DNA of 64,000 bases from Actinomyces sp. Marseille-P3109 (GCF_900323545.1 NZ_OOHN01000008.1:1-64000); one strand, 5' to 3'; numbered from the stretch's first letter, positions 42,699 through 52,167 are shown. The notes: generated by a model from the sequence alone, not told the origin. Numbers and translations are program-made.

Positions 42699-43718
42699 TC
42701 AGCAGGTGAGGGCCACGTCGTCGGCGACGGCGGAGCGGCCGATGCCGGCGAGCTCGTCGTCGTCGGCGTTGCCGCCGGTGCACACGATCGCGCAGGGGCC
42801 GTGGCGGGTGGGGTCGGCCATGAGCCCGGCCAGACTCGCCGCACCGGCGCCCTCGGCCAGGGTGTGGCCGTGGGTGCACATGAGGCCGACGGCGCGCTGG
42901 ATGTCGTCGTCGTCGACCAGGATGAAGTCGTTGAGGCCTCGGCCCAGCACGGACTGGGTGAGGGCGAAGCTCGCCCCGACGGCCAGGCCGGCCACGCGGG
43001 TGCGGCTTTGGACGGTGGCCGGCCTGCCGGTCTTCCAGGCGCGGTGCGCGGCCGGGGCGGCGCTGGACTGGACGCCGATGACCCTGCACCCGGGTGCCAG
43101 GACGTCGCGAACGAGGCAGGCGCCGGCGGCTCCGGAGCCTGAGCCGACCGGGGCGTAGACGGTCCGCAGGTCGCGGTGGCGACGGAAGAGCTCGAGGTAG
43201 ACGGTGGCGTGCCCGAGCACGATCGCCGGCTCGTCGCCGGGGGAGACCATGCGCATCCCCTCGTTCAGGGAGAGGGCCTCGGCATGAGCGAGGGCGTCGC
43301 ACATCGTGTCTCCCTCGACGACGACGCGGGCGCCCAGGGCGCGCACCGCGGCCACCTTGCGGGCCGGGGCGCTGATCGGCACGACGACGGTGACGGGCAC
43401 GTCGCTGTGTGCACCCGCCCAGGCCAGGGACTGGGCGTGGTTGCCGGTGGAGGCGGTCACGACGCCGCGGCGCCGCTCCTCGGGGCTGAGCGCCGCCATG
43501 AGCGCCACCCCGCCGCGGACCTTGAAGGCGCCGGTGGGCTGGATGTTCTCGTGCTTGACCACGACGTCGACCCCGGCCTCGGCATTGAGCAGCGGGTAGG
43601 ACCAGGATGGGGTCTCGGGCAGGACGCGTGAGATGGCCTCGTAGGTGCGCAGAACGGCGTCAAAGTCGAGGTCGGCCCGGGTGATGGCGGCGGGTGTCAG
43701 GGCGTCGGTCGCGGTCAT
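42699..43718 (-). CDS. PLP-dependent threonine/serine dehydratase-like enzyme
   Basis: A fold-type II PLP enzyme of 339 aa: the lysine that binds PLP is in PTGAFKVRGG (about residues 61-70), the substrate loop is STGNHAQS, and the phosphate loop is GSGSGAAG. It lacks the ACT regulatory domain of biosynthetic IlvA, so it resembles catabolic threonine ammonia-lyase, serine/threonine dehydratase or hydroxyaspartate ammonia-lyase. It is divergent from a LysR gene that is the likely regulator. The exact substrate is not determined. Confidence 0.85.
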   Translation of the reverse strand: MTATDALTPAAITRADLDFDAVLRTYEAISRVLPETPSWSYPLLNAEAGVDVVVKHENIQPTGAFKVRGGVALMAALSPEERRRGVVTASTGNHAQSLAWAGAHSDVPVTVVVPISAPARKVAAVRALGARVVVEGDTMCDALAHAEALSLNEGMRMVSPGDEPAIVLGHATVYLELFRRHRDLRTVYAPVGSGSGAAGACLVRDVLAPGCRVIGVQSSAAPAAHRAWKTGRPATVQSRTRVAGLAVGASFALTQSVLGRGLNDFILVDDDDIQRAVGLMCTHGHTLAEGAGAASLAGLMADPTRHGPCAIVCTGGNADDDELAGIGRSAVADDVALTC

Positions 43719-43738
43719 GTCTCCATGATGATGACGAC

Positions 43739-43753
43739 TGGACTATCGGTCCA
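43739..43753. promoter_or_regulatory. Candidate LysR operator in the divergent spacer
   Basis: A perfect palindrome TGGAC-TATCG-GTCCA sits 21 bp before the dehydratase start and 48 bp before the LysR start. Short dyads of this kind in divergent LysR spacers are often the regulator's binding site. A TTGACC (43763-43768) in the LysR direction and the CATACT just before its GTG suggest a leaderless LysR transcript. Confidence 0.5.
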
Positions 43754-43800
43754 ATGAATGTTTTGACCAGTACCCATCGATACAAGACATACTTAGTGGT

Positions 43801-44724
43801 GTGATCGATGTTCAGCAGCTGCGCGCCCTCGTGGAGCTCTCCCGGCTCGGCACCGTCTCGGCCGCCGCCGAGTCCCTGGGATTCAGTCAGTCCACCGTCT
43901 CCCACCAGCTGGCGGCCCTGTCGCGCGCGACCGGCGCAGTGCTGCTGACGCGGGCGGGGAGAGGAGTGCGGCTCACCGAGGAGGGGCGGGCGTTGGCGGC
44001 TCGCGGCCAGGAGATCCTCGACCTGCTGGACCGCACTGAGCGCGAGGTGGTCTCCATGGCGCACGCGGAGGCGGGGCGGGTGCGCCTGGCCGCCTTCCCG
44101 TCGGCGGTGGCCTCGCTCGTGCCCGGGGTGCTCGACGTCGTCGGCCGCGAGTACCCGGGCCTGGAGGTCGAGCTGGTCGACGCCGAGCCGCCCGAGGCAC
44201 TCGACGCGCTGCGGCGCGGGCGGGTGGACACGGTCCTGTCCTTCTCCTACATCGACGACGATGCCGGTGAGGGTCTTCGGGCGGTGCACCTGCTCGACGA
44301 CGTCCTCTACCTGGTCACCCATCCCGGCGGCATCACGCGTATCGCTGACGGCGCCCGGTGCCGGTGGGTGACGGGGTGCGCGCGCTGCCACGAGGAGCTC
44401 ATCGCCGTGGGGCGGGCCAACGGCTTCACGCCCGAGACCGCCTACGCCTCCGACGACTATGTGGCCGTGCAGGCACTCGTGGCCGCAGGAGTGGGGGCGG
44501 CGCTGCTGCCCGGGATGGCGCTGAGCGCCTACCGGCACGAGGGGGTTGAGGTGCGTCCGCTGGCCCGGGAGCACCGGCGGGTCGAGGTGGTCACCCGCGC
44601 CGAGAGGCCCCGGCCGCTGGCCATCGACGTCCTCGTGGAGGCGTGCAGGACGGCGGCACGGAGCACGAGCCTGCGCCGGCCCGCGGTCAGGGCCGGTGGG
44701 AGTGGGAGCGGTGCGGCGCGGTGA
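43801..44724 (+). CDS. LysR-family transcriptional regulator
   Basis: A 307-aa LysR protein. The N-terminal winged helix (LRALVELSRLGTVSAAAESLGFSQSTVSHQLAALSRATGAVLLTRAGRGVRLTEEG) is followed by a periplasmic-binding-like effector domain (LAAFPSAVASLVP, VLSFSYIDDD). The GTG at 43801 has no ribosome site. It probably controls the divergent dehydratase gene. The roughly 25-residue Arg/Gly-rich C-terminus is not part of the domain. Confidence 0.88.
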   Translation: MIDVQQLRALVELSRLGTVSAAAESLGFSQSTVSHQLAALSRATGAVLLTRAGRGVRLTEEGRALAARGQEILDLLDRTEREVVSMAHAEAGRVRLAAFPSAVASLVPGVLDVVGREYPGLEVELVDAEPPEALDALRRGRVDTVLSFSYIDDDAGEGLRAVHLLDDVLYLVTHPGGITRIADGARCRWVTGCARCHEELIAVGRANGFTPETAYASDDYVAVQALVAAGVGAALLPGMALSAYRHEGVEVRPLAREHRRVEVVTRAERPRPLAIDVLVEACRTAARSTSLRRPAVRAGGSGSGAAR

Positions 44725-44926
44725 TCTGTGACACGGCCCGCCATAGCCCTGATGCAGCGCTGACCAGCACGCGAGGATCGAGGGCGGATTCGAGATGCCG
44801 AGAAGCGGCCAGGCTACTCACTACTCATCGGCGAACTGCTCGAGGTTCGCGGTGTTGGGACGGGCGGGTTCTGCGCTCGAATGCTCCGGCTTGAAGATGC
44901 GAGGCGACGCGCCTCCGCCGCAGGCC

Positions 44927-44952
44927 GGTTGTCCACCGAATGGTGGACAACC
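44927..44952. promoter_or_regulatory. 11-bp perfect palindrome upstream of the ABC/two-component operon
   Basis: GGTTGTCCACC and GGTGGACAACC flank a 4-base centre, 54 bp before the ATPase start. The length and symmetry are typical of a dimeric regulator site, and the LuxR-type response regulator at the end of the operon is the obvious candidate. Confidence 0.55.
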
Positions 44953-45006
44953 GCGTGGTCCGACCGGTCGCTACTGAAGCTGCGATCCAACTCACACACT
45001 GGTGGT

Positions 45007-45870
45007 ATGTCGCAGCTCCCCGCCGTCAAGATCAGTGGCCTGACCAAGTCCTACGGGAACAAGCGCGTCCTTGAGAACCTGGATCTCGCCGTCCCGGCCG
45101 GCACCGTTCTGTCCCTCCTGGGACCCAACGGTGCCGGCAAGACCACCGTCGTCGAGATCCTTCAGGGCCTGCGCCGCCGCGGCGGCGGCACCGTCTCCGT
45201 CCTGGGGGAGGATCCCGGGAGGGCCTTGCGCGCCTGGCGCGCCCGCATCGGTGTCGTCTCCCAGTCCTCCGCCGACCTCAAGGACTTCACCGTCTCCGAG
45301 GCCGTCACTCACGTCTCCCGATTCTTCTCCCAGCCCGCCGACGTCGCCGAGACCATCGATCGCGTGGGGCTCTCCGACGATGCCCGCACCCGCGCCTCGC
45401 GCCTGTCCGGAGGGCGGCGTCGCCGCCTCGACGTCGCTCTGGCCATCATCGGCCGCCCCGAGCTGCTGTTCCTCGACGAGCCCACCACCGGCTTCGACCC
45501 CGAGGCCCGCCACGTCTTCTGGGATCTCGTCAAGGATCTGCGCAGCGACGGCACCACCGTGCTGCTGACCACCCACTACCTCGACGAGGCCGCCCACCTG
45601 GCGGACGAGGTCGCCATCATCATGGGCGGCCGCGTCGTCGAGTACGGCACTCCCGAGGCCCTCGCCCGCCAGGCCGGCAGCAAGCGCACCGTCAGCTGGA
45701 TCGAGGACGGCGTCGAGCGCACCGAGCCCACGACCACGCCCACCGCCGTCGTCCGGGGCCTCATGGATCGCCTCGCCGGTCCCGACGGCGAGGTCCCCGG
45801 GCTCCAGGTCCACAGCCCGAGCCTCGAGGACCACTACCTCGAGCTCGTCTCCCGCCACCACATCGCCTGA
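45007..45870 (+). CDS. ABC transporter ATP-binding protein (drug/ABC-2 exporter type)
   Basis: A 287-aa ATPase. Walker A GPNGAGKTT, Q-loop VVSQSSADLKDFTV, a modified signature LSGGRRRRLDVALAI, Walker B LLFLDEPTTGFDP and the switch TTHYLDEAAHLADEVAII. The C-terminal extension is that of the CcmA/DrrA class. It pairs with the ABC-2 permease that follows. The start is the ATG at 45007 at the first MSQLPAVKIS; upstream in-frame sequence is not protein-like. Confidence 0.92.
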   Translation: MSQLPAVKISGLTKSYGNKRVLENLDLAVPAGTVLSLLGPNGAGKTTVVEILQGLRRRGGGTVSVLGEDPGRALRAWRARIGVVSQSSADLKDFTVSEAVTHVSRFFSQPADVAETIDRVGLSDDARTRASRLSGGRRRRLDVALAIIGRPELLFLDEPTTGFDPEARHVFWDLVKDLRSDGTTVLLTTHYLDEAAHLADEVAIIMGGRVVEYGTPEALARQAGSKRTVSWIEDGVERTEPTTTPTAVVRGLMDRLAGPDGEVPGLQVHSPSLEDHYLELVSRHHIA

Positions 45871-45987
45871 TTCGCCGTCACCTGACCCGCCGTCGCGTCC
45901 GCCCGTTTCCGTCTCCCCGGCGCGCCGGCGTCCCTCTCTTTTCCGTGTCTCCCCGTTGCTTCCTGCCCGCCTACCTGAGGAGCCCCC

Positions 45988-46830
45988 ATGACGACCGCCC
46001 TCGATCTCTCCGCCGCACCCGGATCAGCGGCTCAGCGCCCCGGCGGCGCAGTGGCCGCCGTCCTGACCTTGACCTGGGCGAGCCTGGTCAGCTTCGTGCG
46101 CGAGCCCATGGCCTTCGTCATGGGGCTGCTCTACCCGTTGTTCATGCTCATCCTGTTCAACGCCGTCTTCCCCGGTGAGATGAACGGGGGCATCACCTTC
46201 GGCGAGTACATGCTGCCGGCCATGATGACCATGGGCGTGCTCATGACCTGCATGCAGATCCTGGCCATCTCCGTGGCCGCCGAGCGGGAGTCCGGCGAGC
46301 TCAAGCGCCTGGCCGTCCTGCCCGTACCCGCCTGGGCCTACGTGGCCGCCAAGTGCCTGGCCAACATCGTCCTGTCCGTGCTCAACATCGTCGTCCTCAT
46401 CGGCGTCGGCGGCCTCGTCCTGGGGCTGAGCCTGCCCATCCGGGCGGCCTCCTGGGGGCTGGCGGCCCTGACCCTCGTGCTCACGATCGGCGCCTGCACC
46501 GCCCTGGGCCTGGCCATCGGCCGCTGCTGCCCCTCCTCGCGCGCCGCCTCCGGGATCCTCACGCCGGTCATCATCATCCTCCAGTTCGTCTCCGGCCTCT
46601 TCCTGCCCCTGTCCCAGCTGCCGGCCTGGATGGTCCACGGCTTCTCGGTCCTGCCGGTGAGGTGGTCGGCCGAGCTCATGCGCGAGGCCTTCCTGCCCGC
46701 CTCCGCCGCCGTCGCAGAACCCACTGGGGGATGGGAGACAGGCAAAGGGCTGGCCGTCGTGGCCGCCTGGCTCGTGGGTGGCGTCGTGGCCGCCGTCGTC
46801 ATCACCCGCCGCGATACAGTGGACAGATGA
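45988..46830 (+). CDS. ABC-2 type transporter permease
   Basis: A 280-aa permease with six hydrophobic segments (from AFVMGLLYPLFMLILFNAVF to LAVVAAWLVGGVVAAVVI) and the ABC-2 signature around AAERESGELKRLAVLPVPAWAY. Together with the upstream ATPase it forms an exporter, possibly of an antimicrobial or lipid. A TGAGGAGC ribosome site precedes the ATG. It overlaps the kinase gene by 4 bp (ATGA). Confidence 0.9.
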   Translation: MTTALDLSAAPGSAAQRPGGAVAAVLTLTWASLVSFVREPMAFVMGLLYPLFMLILFNAVFPGEMNGGITFGEYMLPAMMTMGVLMTCMQILAISVAAERESGELKRLAVLPVPAWAYVAAKCLANIVLSVLNIVVLIGVGGLVLGLSLPIRAASWGLAALTLVLTIGACTALGLAIGRCCPSSRAASGILTPVIIILQFVSGLFLPLSQLPAWMVHGFSVLPVRWSAELMREAFLPASAAVAEPTGGWETGKGLAVVAAWLVGGVVAAVVITRRDTVDR

Positions 46831-47963
46831 CCCGGGAGACGCAGGATCTCGTGTCCTGGCCCCGCGACCTGCGCGGCAAGCTGCGCCTGGCCTGCGAGGG
46901 CACGGACAGCCCCACGGGTGTGTATCCCCCGCTCGATCGGGCTGACCTGCCCCGGTGGGTCTGGTGCCTCCTGACCTGGACGCTGGCAGCCGCCGCCCTC
47001 CTGGGCGTGTTCTACTCCGAACTGGCCATGCTGGGCTTCTTCATCGTGCTGCCGATGCTCTGGTGGGTCTACACCAGGTGGTGGGCCGCCGTCGTGGCGC
47101 ACCTCGTCTTCGGGGCGGGCTTCGCGGTCGTCGGGTACGTCAAGGGCGACGAGGCGTGGTGGATCAACCCTCTCATCATGGTCGTCGTCGTCCTGGTGGC
47201 GGGCACGTGGGTCACCTGGGTCCACATCGTCCGCTTCGAGGCCATCCATGCCCTCGAGGCCAAGGAGGAGGCGCTCGCAGCGCTGGCCCGCGCGCAGGAC
47301 GAGCTCGTCGCCGCTGAGCGCACCGCGGGCACCGCCGCCGAGCACGAGCGCTGGTCCCGGGAGGTGCACGACACCCTGGCGCAGGGGTTCATCTCCGTGG
47401 TCAACCTCGCCCAGACGGCTCTCAATGATCTCTCCGAGCACTCGGGCGGCGACTCCCATGAGGCACGGACCCTGTACGGGCTGCTCGCCGAGATCGAGGC
47501 CGTGGCTCGTGACAACCTGGCCGAGGCTCGGGCGCTGGTGGCCGGAGAGAGCCCCAGTGCCCTGCGCGACGACGGCCTGGAGGCTGCGCTGCGGCGCCTG
47601 ACCCGGTCTCAGGAGCACCACGCTCTGGACATCTCCCTCATCGTCGAGCTGCCGGCCCAGACGGTCTCCGCGCTCCAGGTCGCGGTCCTGCGCATCGTCC
47701 AGGAGTCCCTGAGCAACGTGGTGCGCCACGCCCAGGCGGGGCACGTCGATGTCGTCGTCTCCGTCTCCTCCGAAACCGGAGAGCTGATCGTCACCGTCGC
47801 CGATGACGGCGTCGGCGCGGGAGGAGCGCCGGAGGGGACCGGGCTGACCGGGATGCGATCGCGCGTGGAGACCCTCGGTGGGACGCTGACCGTCGACCCG
47901 CTCCAGGAGCCCGATGAACGCGGGCGTGTCGGAACCGTCGTCGAGGCCAGAATGCCCCTGTGA
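46827..47963 (+). CDS. Sensor histidine kinase, NarL/DesK type
   Basis: A 378-aa kinase. The N-terminus has four membrane segments between about residues 40 and 130 with little extracytoplasmic sequence, as in intramembrane-sensing or ABC-coupled kinases. The HisKA_3 box contains the phosphorylated histidine in SREVHDTLAQGF, and the ATPase domain has RIVQESLSNVVRHA, DDGVG and GLTGMRSRVETLGG. It overlaps the permease upstream and the regulator downstream, so sensing probably involves the transporter or its substrate. Confidence 0.92.
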   Translation: MTRETQDLVSWPRDLRGKLRLACEGTDSPTGVYPPLDRADLPRWVWCLLTWTLAAAALLGVFYSELAMLGFFIVLPMLWWVYTRWWAAVVAHLVFGAGFAVVGYVKGDEAWWINPLIMVVVVLVAGTWVTWVHIVRFEAIHALEAKEEALAALARAQDELVAAERTAGTAAEHERWSREVHDTLAQGFISVVNLAQTALNDLSEHSGGDSHEARTLYGLLAEIEAVARDNLAEARALVAGESPSALRDDGLEAALRRLTRSQEHHALDISLIVELPAQTVSALQVAVLRIVQESLSNVVRHAQAGHVDVVVSVSSETGELIVTVADDGVGAGGAPEGTGLTGMRSRVETLGGTLTVDPLQEPDERGRVGTVVEARMPL

Positions 47964-48715
47964 ACGATGTCGGCCCCTTCTCAGCGAGCACCCCGGGCTC
48001 CACGGGTCCGCCCCGCCCGCTTCCGTGTTCACCATCCGGCCCGGACGCCCGCCGGGTCCGCCTTCTGGTGGTCGACGACCACCCGGTGGTGCGCTCCGGG
48101 ATCGTCGGCATGCTCTCCGGCGAGCCGGACCTCCAGGTGGTGGGCCAGGCGGCCGACGGCACCGAGGCCATCTCCCTGGCTGCCGAGCTCGCCCCCGACG
48201 TCGTCCTCATGGACTTGCGCATGCCCGGCCTCGACGGCGTCGAGGCCACCCGCCGGATCTCCTCGTGTCACGACGCGCCCCGGGTCGTGGTCCTGACGAC
48301 CTACGACACCGATGGGGACATCCTGCGCGCCGTCGAGGCCGGCGCCATCGGCTACCTCCTCAAGGACTCCCCGCGTGAGGACATCATCAAGGCCGTGCTC
48401 TCCGCCGCCGTGGGGCGAAGCGCGCTGAGCCCGGCCGTGACGACCCGGCTCGTGGGGGTGGCGCGAGGGGCCAGGCGCGGCGCAGCCGGTTCCTCCCACC
48501 GGGTGGAGGCACCGGTGACCCTGTCCCCACGCGAGAGACAGGTCCTCCAGGTCGTGGCGCGAGGACTGTCCAACAGCCAGATCGGGGCCGAGCTCTACAT
48601 CACCGAGGCCACCGTCAAGACTCACCTGCTGCGCTCCTACTCCAAGCTCGGCGTCGACTCGCGCACGGCGGCCGTCACCGAGGCACTGCGCCGCGGCCTG
48701 CTCGAGCTGGACTGA
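47960..48715 (+). CDS. LuxR/NarL-family response regulator
   Basis: A 251-aa regulator with a Pro/Ser-rich N-terminal tail of about 30 residues, a receiver domain (VDDHPVVRSG, phosphorylated Asp in VVLMDLRMPGLDG, TTYDTDGD, GYLLKDSPRED) and a C-terminal LuxR HTH (LSPRERQVLQVVARGLSNSQIGAELYITEATVKTHLLRSYSKLGV). GTG start overlapping the kinase stop (GTGA). It likely controls the operon through the palindrome at 44927-44952. Confidence 0.93.
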   Translation: MNDVGPFSASTPGSTGPPRPLPCSPSGPDARRVRLLVVDDHPVVRSGIVGMLSGEPDLQVVGQAADGTEAISLAAELAPDVVLMDLRMPGLDGVEATRRISSCHDAPRVVVLTTYDTDGDILRAVEAGAIGYLLKDSPREDIIKAVLSAAVGRSALSPAVTTRLVGVARGARRGAAGSSHRVEAPVTLSPRERQVLQVVARGLSNSQIGAELYITEATVKTHLLRSYSKLGVDSRTAAVTEALRRGLLELD

Positions 48716-48756
48716 GCCGCGTCGCTGCGTCCCGGGCCTTGACCTCGGCCGCGACC

Positions 48757-48838
48757 CCCGCGAGGTCGTACCTGAGGGCGCGCGTTCGAGGGGGAGAGGG
48801 TACGAACGCGCGCCCCACCCTACGAACGCGACAGGGGC
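48757..48838. repeat. TACGACC repeat element, copy 2 (reverse orientation), with terminator
   Basis: The reverse complement of this stretch aligns with 39547-39625 over about 80 bp, including CGTTCGTACCC, CCCCTCGAACGCG and CAGGTACGACC. It contains a perfect 13-bp stem (GGGCGCGCGTTCG at 48776-48788 with its complement at 48803-48815) placed between two convergent genes, so it probably terminates both. Confidence 0.75.
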
Positions 48839-48841
48839 GGG

Positions 48842-49222
48842 CTAGGGTCTCTGGTCGGCAGGGTCGGGCTGACCGCCGGGGTGTTCCTCCTCCCACTGGG
48901 AGATCGTGGCGTTGAGGGTGATCATGAACTCCTCTTCACCGATGGTGTTGAGTTTGAAGAACACCGCCTGACTGCCACCCATCGTGATCCCGATGATGCG
49001 GACGTAGGGCCCGTCCTGGATGGCGGTGACGGACATTCCCACACGGCTGTTCCCCATCATGCTGAAGCGTTCGTAACCCCTGACCGCTATACCTCCGGCG
49101 GAGGTCTTCAGATCCACAGCGGCCTCGGCGGATGCCGAGCGGGACCGGCTCAGTACTCCGGCCTCGAGGAACGGCACCACTTCGCTGAGCTGTCCGACGA
49201 CGGTCCGAGTGGTCGTTGCCAC
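48842..49222 (-). CDS. DUF6054-like small protein
   Basis: A 126-aa soluble protein. Its order of features (AVPFLEAGVLSRSRSAS-like helix, RGYERFSMMGNSRVGMSVTAIQ, IIGITMGGSQAVFFKLNTIGEEEF) resembles the DUF6054 family, of unknown function. The ribosome site GAAGGAG stands before the ATG. It is divergent from clpC, so the shared spacer holding heat-shock-type sites may also act on it. The family name is from memory of the motif order. Confidence 0.6.
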   Translation of the reverse strand: MATTTRTVVGQLSEVVPFLEAGVLSRSRSASAEAAVDLKTSAGGIAVRGYERFSMMGNSRVGMSVTAIQDGPYVRIIGITMGGSQAVFFKLNTIGEEEFMITLNATISQWEEEHPGGQPDPADQRP

Positions 49223-49306
49223 GGGAATTCTCCTTCCTCGTCTTTGCTGGGACTGTCTCCTTACTCACCAGGCTATTCAAGAAGCGACGAGCGCGCGGCT
49301 CCACAT

Positions 49307-49327
49307 CTTGAGCCGACCCGGCTCAAG
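49307..49327. promoter_or_regulatory. HAIR element (HspR site) upstream of clpC
   Basis: CTTGAGC-N7-GCTCAAG matches the HspR-associated inverted repeat consensus CTTGAGT-N7-ACTCAAG in all positions but the innermost pair, with the exact 7-base spacer. HspR represses chaperone and Clp genes and is released on heat shock. hspR itself is not in the window. Confidence 0.75.
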
Positions 49328-49332
49328 CCTGA

Positions 49333-49350
49333 CTCACGCCTACCGCGAAC
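49333..49350 (+). promoter_or_regulatory. ClgR-like box upstream of clpC
   Basis: CGC-N5-GCG (49337-49347) followed by AAC fits most positions of the ClgR consensus WNNWCGCYNANRGCGWWS. ClgR activates clpC and clpP genes in actinobacteria. It lies 5 bp downstream of the HAIR element. Confidence 0.55.
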
Positions 49351-49489
49351 AGGGGCATGGCCAAGGCATCCGGCTGGTTAGCCTTGTCAGCACGTGCCCC
49401 CAGCGCCGTCTCTCCGTGGCGCTGCGACATCCCTCGCCACCACCGGACGAGCGGCCCCGCACCGAGCACGTGCCGAGGAGGAACTACTG

Positions 49490-52090
49490 ATGTTTGAACG
49501 CTTTACCGACCGCGCCCGCCGCGTCGTCGTGCTCGCGCAGGACGAGGCGCGGGCCCTGAACCACAACTACATCGGCACCGAGCACCTCCTTCTCGGTCTC
49601 ATTCACGAGGGCGAGGGAGTTGCCGCCAAGGCGCTGGAGTCCATGGACATCTCCCTGGACGCCGTGCGCAGCCAGGTCATCGAGATCATCGGCGAGGGCC
49701 AGTCGGCCCCTACCGGTCACATCCCCTTCACGCCGCGCGGCAAGAAGGTGTTCGAGCTCTCCATGCGTGAGGCCCTCCAGCTCGGTCACAACTACATCGG
49801 CACCGAGCACCTGCTGCTCGGCCTGCTGCGCGAGGGCGAGGGGGTGGCCGCCCAGGTCCTCACCAACCTCGGCGGAGACCTCTCCAGCGTGCGCCAGACC
49901 GTCATGCAGATGCTCTCGGGCTACGAGGGCAAGGAGACGGTCAACGCCGGCGGCCCCTCCAAGGAGGGCACGCCGTCGGGCAGCGCGATCCTGGACCAGT
50001 TCGGCCGCAACCTCACCGCCGCCGCCCGCGAGGGCAAGCTGGACCCGGTCATCGGCCGCAAGAAGGAGATGGAGAGGGTCATGCAGATCCTCTCCCGGCG
50101 CACCAAGAACAACCCCGTCCTCATCGGGGAGCCGGGCGTGGGCAAGACCGCCGTCGTCGAGGGCCTGAGCCAGGCCATCGTCCACGGCGACGTGCCCGAG
50201 ACCCTGCGCGACAAGCAGCTCTACTCCCTGGACATGGGTTCGCTCGTGGCCGGCTCGCGCTACCGCGGCGACTTCGAGGAGCGCCTCAAGAAGGTCCTCA
50301 AGGAGGTGCGCACCCGTGGCGACATCGTCCTGTTCATCGACGAGATCCACACGCTCGTGGGGGCAGGTGCCGCCGAGGGCGCCGTCGACGCAGCCTCCAT
50401 CCTCAAGCCCATGCTGGCCCGCGGCGAGCTCCAGACCATCGGGGCCACCACCCTGGAGGAGTACCGCAAGATCGAGAAGGACGCCGCCCTGGAGCGCCGC
50501 TTCCAGCCGGTGACCGTCGACCAGCCCAGCATCGAGGAGACCATCGGGATCCTCACCGGACTGCGCGACCGCTACGAGGCCTTCCACCGCATCGTCATCA
50601 CCGACGAGGCCATCGAGGCCGCCGCCAAGCTCGCCGACCGCTACATCAACGACCGCTTCCTGCCGGACAAGGCCATCGACCTGGTCGACGAGGCCGGCGC
50701 CCGCCTGCGCATCCGCCGCATGACGGCCCCGCCAGAGCTGCGCGAGATCGACGAGAAGATCGCCGAGGTCAAGCGGGAGAAGGAGTCCGCTATCGACGAC
50801 CAGGACTTCGAGCGCGCCGCCTCCCTGCGCGACGACGAGCGCCGCCTGGCCGACGAGCGGGCCGCCAAGGAGAAGGCCTGGAAGTCCGGTGACCTCGACC
50901 AGGTCGCCGAGGTCGACGAGGCGCTCATCGCCGAGGTCCTGGCCATGTCCACCGGCATCCCGGTGGTCAAGCTGACCGAGGCCGAGTCCGCCAAGCTCCT
51001 CAACATGGAGTCCGAGCTCCACAAGCGCATCATCGGCCAGAACAAGGCCATCGAGGCGCTGTCGAAGTCGATCCGTCGCACCCGCGCCGGCCTGAAGGAC
51101 CCCAAGCGCCCTGGCGGTTCCTTCATCTTCGCCGGCCCCACCGGCGTCGGAAAGACCGAGCTGGCCAAGGCCCTGGCGGAGTTCCTGTTCGACGACGAGG
51201 ACGCCCTCATCCAGCTCGACATGTCCGAGTTCGCTGAGAAGCACACGGTTTCGCGCCTCTTCGGCGCCCCTCCCGGCTACGTCGGCTACGACGAGGGCGG
51301 CCAGCTCACCGAGAAGGTGCGCCGTCGGCCCTTCTCCGTGGTCCTGTTCGACGAGGTCGAGAAGGCCCACCCGGACATCTTCAACTCGCTACTGCAGATC
51401 CTGGAGGACGGGCACCTCTCCGACGCCCAGGGCCGCGTGGTGGACTTCAAGAACACCGTCATCATCATGACGACCAACCTCGGCTCCAAGGACATCGGCA
51501 AGTCGGTGGCCACCGGTTTCCAGTCCACCGAGTCCGGCGCCATGGACTACGAGGAGATGAAGTCCCACGTTAACCGCGAGCTCAAGCAGCAGTTCCGGCC
51601 CGAGTTCCTCAACCGCGTCGACGACCTCATCGTCTTCCCTCAGCTGACCAAGGAGGAGGTGCGCCAGATCGTCGACCTCATGGTCTCGCGCCTCGACAAG
51701 CGCCTGGCCGAGCAGCAGATGACCATCGAGCTGACCGACGCCGCCAAGGATCTTCTGGCCGAGCGCGGCTTCGACCCGGTCCTCGGGGCCCGTCCGCTGC
51801 GTCGCGCCATCCAGCGCGACATCGAGGACGCCCTGAGCGAGAAGATCCTCTTCGGGGAGATCGAGCGGGGCCAGAAGGTCATCGTCGACGCCGAGGGCGA
51901 GTCCATCCTGGGTGAGTTCATCTTCCGCGGTGAGCCCTGGGAGCAGGGCGAGGCCGAGGTCGCCGCGCTGCGCGAGGCCGAGGAGGCCGCAGCCGGCGGA
52001 GGGGGAGGCTCATCCAGCCCGCTGCGTATCCCCTCGGCGCCGATCAGTCGTGACGGCGGTGCCTCACCGGCCGCCGAGCCCGGGCACTGA
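49490..52090 (+). CDS. clpC: ATP-dependent Clp protease ATP-binding subunit ClpC
   Basis: An 866-aa AAA+ unfoldase that feeds proteins to ClpP and takes part in stress tolerance. Two Clp N-terminal repeats ([30 protein letters not shown] twice), first AAA domain with [13 protein letters not shown] and [11 protein letters not shown], a UVR-type coiled-coil middle domain ([18 protein letters not shown]), and second AAA domain with [14 protein letters not shown] and [15 protein letters not shown] Gly/Ser/Pro-rich tail ends the protein. The ATG at 49490 follows CGAGGAGGAACTACTG; the frame upstream is not conserved. Confidence 0.97.
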   Translation: MFERFTDRARRVVVLAQDEARALNHNYIGTEHLLLGLIHEGEGVAAKALESMDISLDAVRSQVIEIIGEGQSAPTGHIPFTPRGKKVFELSMREALQLGHNYIGTEHLLLGLLREGEGVAAQVLTNLGGDLSSVRQTVMQMLSGYEGKETVNAGGPSKEGTPSGSAILDQFGRNLTAAAREGKLDPVIGRKKEMERVMQILSRRTKNNPVLIGEPGVGKTAVVEGLSQAIVHGDVPETLRDKQLYSLDMGSLVAGSRYRGDFEERLKKVLKEVRTRGDIVLFIDEIHTLVGAGAAEGAVDAASILKPMLARGELQTIGATTLEEYRKIEKDAALERRFQPVTVDQPSIEETIGILTGLRDRYEAFHRIVITDEAIEAAAKLADRYINDRFLPDKAIDLVDEAGARLRIRRMTAPPELREIDEKIAEVKREKESAIDDQDFERAASLRDDERRLADERAAKEKAWKSGDLDQVAEVDEALIAEVLAMSTGIPVVKLTEAESAKLLNMESELHKRIIGQNKAIEALSKSIRRTRAGLKDPKRPGGSFIFAGPTGVGKTELAKALAEFLFDDEDALIQLDMSEFAEKHTVSRLFGAPPGYVGYDEGGQLTEKVRRRPFSVVLFDEVEKAHPDIFNSLLQILEDGHLSDAQGRVVDFKNTVIIMTTNLGSKDIGKSVATGFQSTESGAMDYEEMKSHVNRELKQQFRPEFLNRVDDLIVFPQLTKEEVRQIVDLMVSRLDKRLAEQQMTIELTDAAKDLLAERGFDPVLGARPLRRAIQRDIEDALSEKILFGEIERGQKVIVDAEGESILGEFIFRGEPWEQGEAEVAALREAEEAAAGGGGGSSSPLRIPSAPISRDGGASPAAEPGH

Positions 52091-52167
52091 GCCGGGGCTG
52101 CGGCCGGCCACCCCACCCGTGTCCTGACGGGTCTGCGAGGGCATTGATCTCCACTATCGGTTCGATA

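Noticed and set aside
49484..51370. 628-aa minus-strand frame over clpC
   Set aside because: Mirror frame of clpC with Gly/Leu/Asp-rich composition and no motif.
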